This document shows positions 61,001-64,000 of a DNA stretch of 64,000 nt, in pieces. Source of the DNA: DSSB01 sp046346845. Its GTDB lineage: Bacteria > UBA10199 > DSSB01. Each line of letters starts with the position of its first letter. Position 1 is the stretch's first letter. Location of the stretch: positions 248,001 to 312,000 of the forward strand of contig JAXMHH010000001.1 in assembly GCA_046346845.1 (NCBI GenBank), in the 5' to 3' direction. Under the pieces are notes generated by a model. It was not told where the DNA came from, did not search any database, and was given only the letters and a program-made list of their open reading frames with translations. A program made the translations under genes and the position numbers.

Positions 61001-64000
61001 CCTTGGAATTCGATGCTGGTGCCGTCCGCGTAATCGACGCGGACCGTCCCCAGGTCCTTGGCGTCTCCGACGTTGCCCATCTTGTCGAGGACCTTGCCCT
61101 CCCACAGGCCTTTGAAGTCCGCGGGCGGCTCCTGCCCCGTGACCGTGCGGTAGGCCTCGGCGTAGGACTCCTTGGTCAGCACCATGTTGTCCTTCCCGCT
61201 CTTTTCAAGGGTATCAGCGAGTTTTTGGCGGATCAGGACCTCCCGCATCAAGACCGTGCGGATCTCGGCCGGGGTCTGCGCACCGGATTGCTGGATCAGA
61301 AAGGCGATCTCGGAGTGGGAGCCGAAGTTCTCGAAGAACCCATCCGAGCCGCTCAGGATGAGGTCGCCCTTTTGCACGGTGACGTCCTTGCTCTGAATCC
61401 GGATCGGACCGGCATGCCCGCCCAGGGCTTGGTCGACGAGGTTGGAGTGGGGGTTGGAGCGGCTGGCCTTGATTTGGTCTTCGCTGCGCCCGTAGGCGTC
61501 CAGGATCTCCACCTGACCGTCGGGCTTGAAGCGGATCACGGCGGCCTCGCAGTCGCCGACGCTGCGGAAGCGGGCATTGTAGCTGCCGTCGGCGTTGCGG
61601 CTGACCTCGGTGCCCATGGCCACCGCGCCCGGCAACAGCCGCTTCGCATAGGCCTCGGCCACGTCCTTATCGTAGCCTTGGTCCATAAATTTTTTGGTGA
61701 GCCCAGGCAGGAGCTCTTTCCCGTATTCGGAGACGGCCTCATTGGCGAGGTGGATGGCCACCTCCACCGACTTGCCCTTTTGAACCGCCTGCTCGAAGGT
61801 CTTTTGGGCGATCTTGGCGGCCATCTCGCCGCCCTCGGTGCCGCCCATACCGTCGATGACCAAGGTGACGGTGCGGCCATTGGCGAAGGCCACGACGACT
61901 TGGCGGTCTTCGTTGTGGTCTTTGTAGCCGATGCCCTCATGGCTGCCGCCCACGATGCCCCCGCGCTCAATGGAATTGGCGCGGTTCTCCGGCGTCGCCA
62001 ATTCCACGCGAACGCTGAAGACCTTCCCGTCGGGGGTCGTCATCTCTACCGAGCGCACCTTGCCGTCGGCGTCTTTGACAAACTGAGCCTTGTTCTCGCC
62101 GTGATTGAGGCGGACGTCCCGGAGCAGGGCATCCGCATCGGCCTCGCTGCGCACGTGGAGGACCACCTGGTAGTCTCCCTGGGTCTTTCCCGGCCCCGTC
62201 TGGAAATCATCGCCGTAGCCAGGCTGACGAATCGAGACGTCCAGGATTTGCGGCCCCTCCGGCCCCTCCGTGAGAAAACCCTTTTCAAAGCCCTTGGCCT
62301 GAATGGAGCGTTCCAGGAAGGGCGCAGCGGTCTTGCCCACTTGGGAGAGAAACTCCGATCTCGCCTTTGGGTAATCTTCCCACTTCTGAATGAGGTCGAG
62401 GTCCTTGCGCAGCTGGCCCTGCACCTCGCCCAGCCGTTTCTCGGCGGCCTGCCGTTCGGGGCTGCCCTCGGGGTATTTCTTCACCTCGGCCTTGGCCTGG
62501 AGGTAATCCCTGGTCCGGTCTTTCAGGCGCCCGGCCGCCTCGCGGACCTGCTTGGCAGCCGCTTGGTCCTTGGGGGTACCAAAGCGCTCGGCCTGGTCGA
62601 TGGCCTTTTGCCAGGGGGCCAAGTCGGATTGCGCCTCGTTGATCCGGCGGACCCCCTCTACCAGATCGGAATCCGCGGCCGGGCCGGCGGTCGCCTTGCC
62701 CTTAGCCCCCTTCCCCTTCGCGTCCCGCTCGCCGGAGACGTCGGAGAGCGTCGTCTCGCCGTCGCCCGGCTTGGGCGCGGCCTGGGTCTTGATCTTGAAA
62801 CCAAACTCGGCCTTGGCGTCGGGGACGAGGACGGCCTCCCCCTTCTTGACCTTGTCCGCCAACTCGAGGGCCTGTTCTTTGGTCATCTTGCCTTCCGCGA
62901 GGGCCTGCAAGAGGCCGTCGTGCACCGCTTGGCGCTTGCCCTTGGGCAAGCCGTCCAGGGCGGGTCCCAAGGCCGCCATGGCCTCCAGCGTGGTTCTCAC
63001 TTCCTTGGTTAGGTCTTCGGCCTTCGGCGCCTTTCCCGACTGGAGCGCATGATCGTAGGAGAGGTCGAAGGCCTTCGCGGCGTCGGCCGCGAGGCGCGCC
63101 TGCGGATCGGGTGCACCCGCTTGCTTTTTGGGCACGGCCACGGACGTCTTGTCGGGATCGGAGGCCTCGACGGCGGGGGCCTCGACCGCCTTGAGGACCA
63201 CGACCTTGGCGGCCTCCTTCTGCTGGGCAGCCCAGTGTTGGTAGGCCTCGAAATCGTCTTTCGCGATGGGCCCGTCGACCACCTTGCCGTCGACGACCTT
63301 CTCGTAGCCGACGACCTCGTCTTTGGGGGCCTTGCCGGCGAGGAAGTCTTTCGCTTCTTTCTCCGTGGGTTTGACCCGGGTCCCCTCGGGCGTCACCTTC
63401 GCCAAATAGTGGACCTGGCCCTTGGAATCCTGGACGGCACGGACATTATCGTCGTCGACCTTGCCCTCTTGGTAGGTATCCGCCTTCTTGATCTGGGGAC
63501 GGATGACGGTGCCCTTTTCGAATTCCGGGGCCAAGGCCTGGGCGCGTTTTTCGACAACTTCTTCGTGCGCCTTTTCCTTGGTCTGGTAATCGCTGTAGAG
63601 CTTTTGTTCGGCATCGGTCGCGATGCGCAGGGTCTTGCCCTCGGCATTCTGCAGCTCGTACTTGCCGGTATCGGCGTTGAGAATGATTTTTTGGCCCTTC
63701 CCGAAACCCTCCACCAATTTGGCCTCGGCATCCGCCTTCGCCTTGGCCTCGGCGGCCTTGGTCCGTTCCGCGGTTTGGAAGGCGCGGTAGGCCTTGTATT
63801 GCTCGGGAGTCGCCCAGAGTTCGCCCTTAGTCTTGTCTTTTAAGAATAGATCGGCGGTTTCGCCCTCGGCGCCTTTGACGCGATAGCCCAAGATCTCGCC
63901 GCCGCGCTTGACCTCTTCGATGGAAACGCCCTTGCCAAAGGCCTCCTTCCATTGAGCCTCCTGTTTTTGCTTGGCCGCCTGCACGTCGTCCTTCGCGTCA
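51790..64000 (-). CDS. Giant multidomain FHA / PP2C / RelA-SpoT-like protein (5' end outside window)
   Basis: The frame is open to the window edge, so the N-terminus is missing; about 4,069 residues are visible. Counting from GTG 63984, the order is: charged coiled-coil-like region (1-670), PP2C phosphatase 1 (675-938), two related helical repeats (1030-1235), RelA/SpoT-like nucleotidyltransferase (1378-1595), hydrophobic hairpin 1 (1926-1988), three copies of an unknown repeat (2018-2345), hydrophobic hairpin 2 (2418-2470), FHA 1 (2615-2705), three more repeat copies (2746-3086), PP2C 2 (3128-3368), IYD repeats (3385-3508), an unknown domain (3541-3898), Pro/Gly linker and FHA 2 (3970-4064). 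Phosphothreonine signalling is implied by PP2C plus FHA; no kinase domain is visible. Codon use and GC match the neighbours. Confidence 0.85.
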   Translation of the reverse strand, partial: DAKDDVQAAKQKQEAQWKEAFGKGVSIEEVKRGGEILGYRVKGAEGETADLFLKDKTKGELWATPEQYKAYRAFQTAERTKAAEAKAKADAEAKLVEGFGKGQKIILNADTGKYELQNAEGKTLRIATDAEQKLYSDYQTKEKAHEEVVEKRAQALAPEFEKGTVIRPQIKKADTYQEGKVDDDNVRAVQDSKGQVHYLAKVTPEGTRVKPTEKEAKDFLAGKAPKDEVVGYEKVVDGKVVDGPIAKDDFEAYQHWAAQQKEAAKVVVLKAVEAPAVEASDPDKTSVAVPKKQAGAPDPQARLAADAAKAFDLSYDHALQSGKAPKAEDLTKEVRTTLEAMAALGPALDGLPKGKRQAVHDGLLQALAEGKMTKEQALELADKVKKGEAVLVPDAKAEFGFKIKTQAAPKPGDGETTLSDVSGERDAKGKGAKGKATAGPAADSDLVEGVRRINEAQSDLAPWQKAIDQAERFGTPKDQAAAKQVREAAGRLKDRTRDYLQAKAEVKKYPEGSPERQAAEKRLGEVQGQLRKDLDLIQKWEDYPKARSEFLSQVGKTAAPFLERSIQAKGFEKGFLTEGPEGPQILDVSIRQPGYGDDFQTGPGKTQGDYQVVLHVRSEADADALLRDVRLNHGENKAQFVKDADGKVRSVEMTTPDGKVFSVRVELATPENRANSIERGGIVGGSHEGIGYKDHNEDRQVVVAFANGRTVTLVIDGMGGTEGGEMAAKIAQKTFEQAVQKGKSVEVAIHLANEAVSEYGKELLPGLTKKFMDQGYDKDVAEAYAKRLLPGAVAMGTEVSRNADGSYNARFRSVGDCEAAVIRFKPDGQVEILDAYGRSEDQIKASRSNPHSNLVDQALGGHAGPIRIQSKDVTVQKGDLILSGSDGFFENFGSHSEIAFLIQQSGAQTPAEIRTVLMREVLIRQKLADTLEKSGKDNMVLTKESYAEAYRTVTGQEPPADFKGLWEGKVLDKMGNVGDAKDLGTVRVDYADGTSIEFQGVPRDKMKSHFNKDNTTLVVQGVGEPIIGNKPAPSRAELAKEQMELAKELAGSVGMDQNADFMKDLNALVLKDIGLAGRDMDPTSRRDLISQRSKEARALAERYGLEKNPAFLKLLGRLVVDNLREGEIRFGEPGAKAPASDPKLQSFMEKQRGYGLKLVSGFEGKVDPAKRLKFTADVGKLLSEDAAGLPSGGDPALEAKFKADREKAVEALAKEYGLDGDPKFLKAAKMLLVDRVLKDCPRVEVPPPKVDPAVVKASRSLEVDVYNQALLLGRNREEAAQLADAARVSFDKAIQEGKKPDQAKASAYDEALGTLKEQQAPFGPDKATVPPPRGRGGAEPANTPSGVRVAEDKGEQNAAELQLEVDHLAKGDTPFAPAAKEFKEGKITPTEYRARQKAVAEKMVEDHKAAFDDVMGFLKELGADPDLHLSSEFPPKGRMKAAGDLAPKLVRRGWQDTAPLTDVAGTRIIVRSNADVEAVIARLQQKYKIREAYTKEGEIDTEVMGPADMKAKGLVEEEGVVWIDAKLDQDGIHRLVEGHPASGYRALHVVVEVDGKPVEIQIKTEAMHEWGELEHKLVYKNKDLPAATLDPIKQFTKASADYLAKVTHLEPGEKAPEPPKAPELPADTPNRAEIQAGLDQMSALLQKYSSGDRAPDNVVQIPKAPKAFDGDALTRKASYEVDLYERLFPDPVGRPGIRNTDLTSELEVIRERLAESGNQALLDKFDADFKALRTAPQDSAEYRGAVERLGDVLDLNHGDARFRQPVFFMDDAKFNEFAQASKEIYDKSQAPVPSVRDGKGADVIPLRPKAKSEGDAPLKLAAETDPEGLRSRLDAKGADPKQVLEPLAGVEKALEATKPELSAKLKADRETLLKGEKDSPEYEAAMQRLVLLDAALRGPLEYGKGMKPEALESFVRPLYEEPPPSSKGPSSGATGTFATGTGVVLGILALLAPETARAAEGPLQQIQQSLHVGPVEALMILGIGTLIGLPMVRKFWSGPKGPGEPPPASRDNPVRVEQDGKTLTVRPFEKRDLQSGRVIEGTVGTFSKGDSIVVGDTVHLGLETFDPASGNKKSTQFLMVSKEEAKRLGVKFNKAGDEIAELPKTEFLVKETDNRPEPKLPVAADAAPKDKPVAVVKDPQGQETEVKDLSVADSAKGSGALRSFGKATSVEVSKDNPKQVTVRVDVYDPADPNADPTSLAFGIGKPEVVEQRSFTMSREEAQRFGLPLGEPGVSVQVTEQKLLVLNDKASDVGVGNALYIPTSNEGGQLIYPAHTIGKKAISGKIVTVDADRTSVLGDTVYVFFRTPDMPGMKGKALGADPIPMTLAEARKLGIALGYGGKLRVEKNQFILSEVQKGKGKDVLVDGKPFEGEDAPVSVRFKVGDDGKIHLTGTDGKDLEAPKVEAGMVTGEGAQGVKIPDAVKVLGPTAAGILLLLSPNMAEAATQFGDQLATGGIGLAVAAGIGTLLGLPFIYRGGGGGKPPVANHPPFQMAPGCESFEVMADAAGRPVVNQYMGQVTPPLLTFQRGPQGQWYAFEGKPPKNVYESMQDPVLSKMWRPVKDGDLYKIGDFVLPFKTPADAKITYVDAQGNYVDGYASPPNLGVNPNVPPPVAVSGKLPVGELRTIVPKGDGTPFVIGRGQGDLQFTDAAVSSVHATILKNPADGKWYLVDGPVGDTTKVSTNGVWVQGGRMPKYYALRDGESFVINGATFQFRAPPEPPPQAAPAPAAQVIPLNLLKLQRSPEGFPIVQASNGPYAVRYWQKGWTNLGEMTLGRVVSASKVPNDPQGKVRLEVRTTQGTNPQEGAITLEMTPAEAAELRIPLRADGSLDPQAAPLIRFDAYKPAAEGRLAADNPNAVYPNQVPVARPAPPPPPVRVEVKGGDGKNYQLKPQKDGAPLEPGQSLARITMLEPLPGQSGGKLWMETELLGPDFNPVKKVRFSITREEAAGLGLKVRADGRLAADSPQDIRYTPSALQDKPGPAVQVKTGPVDVELDGRNVTLTPASPDILWAQKEIQRVNSWVAKVKDVKPTTPGDPTEVTVTLVYVKTGYGDTYETSVSMNVADAQRLGIPIDAKGRYVPDGQPRYFKLKSFGPVNMPKYNLDGPLPKGVKAVIQDNGKDAPRRGRVDADAPTVTYGTAAGETHEGVGYKSKNEDAVVQGPNWAAVIDGMGGHGHGDKASEIAGKALAHYLDAHRNDPDPKKTLHDALVYAGDAVNASPEGKGGGGAVAVVHMVVTNLDGSQKVLIGHVGDAGALVVGKDGKIKYQTADHGPAGLQMEEDIKWGEDRDKAETDKRANPDANIVVNCLGAGHEVDPVVREFPLEEGDRVVMYSDGLGDAMSSVEIARRAIQAGSAKEAEADLFRTGLHNMEDFNDALAELKPGKRLPVTREAFVDAQGNIYDRPEGGKVLGKVGADFPGWDRFEKGGYLDAQGDVYDSAQGGKLLGKVGDKDSAWDYDQAKYGAVPPGERRPVFKRTTEDYRNIPPGERRPIQKQFFIDRKGDIYDAPAEGKLVDHYKKDNLTVHVYFHNPKSPYGGGSGAKGPSQPPPVSGKSKSQINFQSIPQGNRVGESELKSLEALDKRPHVAKILSDPDLQPVTKVTAGGQTFYLSRVIESVDERGEVRPHVLALVPVQEGGKTVLKRRFFYKSNSDGGWRASPYQIGGHIAKGVGRHYTQETQPIPELNEAFQFLEDAGSGFPKLRMKDEDFANYIDVGSPLLDQGAQQTMLAGFGKEVFFPSNVGMTDIGGLQPGKAFKGGGYYGASDPAIVPKLASLRYPDGFIPDFSKGPSKVYQETHTLLGPITCREFSGGFLVEKGTGRKRPVVWTMAEDGQGRTWVKSIRYTDSKVNSYGVYDEVIDSGIITSKPLEYAKQSYKLPEEYRPDFNGEYVDITPALNMLKPIRQYRESRGLANLELPKGGVAPSPPPPPGGVRVVVSKPLPGPNGDGAAPPPVNGVPVQSALVPGLTGTQGKWVYQMPPDLTQVILGREAFMGQEEGKSISGKHIRIYRADGTTFIQDSMSLNGTQVIRDGKVAWASRGKADPIPSIFPLRPGDRIVMGKVEIEFNPASN
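53440..53830 (-). repeat. Short IYD-type repeats in the giant protein
   Basis: Three units of about 25 residues: FVDAQGNIYDRPEGGKVLGK, YLDAQGDVYDSAQGGKLLGK and FIDRKGDIYDAPAEGKLV. A second motif, PPGERRP, occurs twice between units two and three. Confidence 0.7.
53880..54600 (-). other. PP2C-type phosphatase domain 2 within the giant protein
   Basis: Motifs: HEGVGYKSKNEDA, VIDGMGGHGHGD, GHVGDAGALVV, and VMYSDGLGDAM. The usual final Asp-Asn pair is replaced by EDFNDA, so one metal ligand may be altered; otherwise the site looks intact. Confidence 0.8.
54725..55745 (-). repeat. Unknown beta-rich protein repeat, copies D-F
   Basis: Units at about 55480-55745, 55095-55360 and 54725-55030 repeat the signature as EMTPAEAAELRIPLRADG, SITREEAAGLGLKVRADG and SMNVADAQRLGIPIDAKG. 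They lie between FHA 1 and PP2C 2. Confidence 0.65.
55870..56140 (-). other. FHA domain 1 within the giant protein
   Basis: FVIGRGQGDLQFTDAAVSSVHATIL and STNGVWVQG carry the GR, SxxH and NG positions of phosphothreonine-binding FHA domains. Confidence 0.8.
56575..56730 (-). other. Hydrophobic hairpin 2 in the giant protein
   Basis: GILLLLSPNMAEAATQ and GIGLAVAAGIGTLLGLPF; shares the LxPxxAxAA and GIGTL(I/L)GLP signatures with hairpin 1. Confidence 0.65.
56950..57930 (-). repeat. Unknown beta-rich protein repeat, copies A-C
   Basis: Three units (about 57660-57930, 57265-57560 and 56950-57165), each ending in a signature of the type F/M-xx-S/T-xx-EA-xx-LGxxL followed by a short polar strand: MVSKEEAKRLGVKF, TMSREEAQRFGLPL, PMTLAEARKLGIAL. 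Confidence 0.65.
58020..58205 (-). other. Hydrophobic hairpin 1 in the giant protein
   Basis: Two hydrophobic stretches (GVVLGILALLAPETARAAE and VEALMILGIGTLIGLPMV) separated by a short polar loop. The pattern recurs at 56575-56730 (LLLLSPNMAEAA..GLAVAAGIGTLLGLPFIY), so the segment is duplicated. Confidence 0.65.
59200..59850 (-). other. RelA/SpoT-like nucleotidyltransferase domain within the giant protein
   Basis: Motifs match the (p)ppGpp synthetase fold: GRMKAAGDLAPKLVRRG, TDVAGTRIIVRS (59581-59620), GYRALHVVVEVDG (59340-59372) and VEIQIKTEAMHEWGELEHKLVYK (59250-59325). The Tyr of the G-loop and the Glu of EIQIKT are kept. There is no HD hydrolase, TGS or ACT domain, so it is a stand-alone synthetase-type module like those in small alarmone synthetases and ToxSAS toxins. 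Confidence 0.8.
61170..61960 (-). other. PP2C-type phosphatase domain 1 within the giant protein
   Basis: Metal-site motifs in order: HEGIGYKDHNEDR, VIDGMGGTEGG (first Asp at 61852-61854), RSVGDCEAAV, LSGSDGFFENF and GKDNMVLT. All expected PPM-family acidic ligands are present, so the domain should be a Mn/Mg-dependent Ser/Thr phosphatase. Confidence 0.85.

Noticed and set aside
57178..63012. Two long open frames (about 960 residues each) on the plus strand opposite the giant gene
   Set aside because: They are antisense to a frame with clear PP2C, FHA and RelA/SpoT motifs and show only low-complexity Gly/Leu/Arg composition, as expected from GC-rich codon bias.
46403..64000. Type VI secretion locus, suggested by FHA plus PP2C domains
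   Set aside because: No TssB/C, TssM, Hcp, VgrG or ClpV gene is present; only the phospho-signalling domains are shared.
1..64000. tRNA, rRNA, CRISPR arrays, prophage or insertion sequences
   Set aside because: None was seen in the intergenic regions; the gaps contain only the repeats and promoters listed.

Overview
The window is GC-rich (roughly 64% by eye), gene-dense DNA from a Gram-negative bacterium with a two-membrane envelope. It encodes BamA, Skp, LolC/LolE/LolD, a phosphate-selective porin and MurJ. The gene content and the use of FHA and PP2C domains fit a deltaproteobacterial-type lineage (Myxococcota, Bdellovibrionota or a related candidate group). No rRNA or tRNA gene is present to fix the taxonomy.

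1-8.2 kb (+ strand): the end of a zinc alcohol dehydrogenase, a Yip1-like membrane protein, and a redox/quinone group (UbiD decarboxylase, haem-binding CxxCH protein, copper P-type ATPase, UbiE/MenG methyltransferase, UbiA prenyltransferase), then a small coiled-coil protein and ribosomal protein L28. 8.3-22 kb (- strand): a tightly packed run read as murJ, then lysS-lolC-lolE-lolD-bamA-skp-(Trm112/FHA)-yicC-gmk-relA, with several ATGA overlaps. This is an outer-membrane biogenesis, lipoprotein export and stringent-response block. 22-29.4 kb: an orphan gene with a sigma-54 promoter, rpsT, holA, leuS, a GGQ release-factor-like protein, a guanine-deaminase-like enzyme, and an ECF sigma/anti-sigma pair. 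29.8-36.3 kb: a complete, translationally coupled trpEGDCFBA operon. 36.4-39.7 kb: alkaline phosphatase and an OprO/OprP-type porin for phosphate scavenging. 40-46.4 kb: an acidic coiled-coil orphan with a second sigma-54 promoter, then small housekeeping and metabolic genes (thpR, yjbQ, ydcF-like, nudix, DUF962, MenI-like thioesterase, apaG, osmC-like, prmA).

46.4-64 kb is the unusual part: three very large open genes with no operon-like housekeeping role. Two divergent genes encode about 850-900 aa paralogues that share a hydrophobic N-terminal module but end in different enzymatic domains: a Cys-His-Asp transglutaminase-like domain plus TPRs in one, and an HExxH metallopeptidase-like domain in the other. 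The third, more than 4,060 residues and still open at the window edge, strings together two PP2C phosphatase domains, a RelA/SpoT nucleotidyltransferase-like domain, two FHA domains, two hydrophobic hairpins and six copies of a repeat that I do not recognise. I regard this locus as the best candidate for an undescribed system.

Intergenic DNA holds at least three kinds of structured sequence: a dispersed family with a core near CTGTTGAAAAACCACC (about 8.3, 22.9, 36.4 and 38.2 kb), and two long inverted-repeat elements after leuS and after trpA that share the motif CGGGAAGAAGGGG. No insertion sequence, prophage, CRISPR array or stable RNA gene was recognised.
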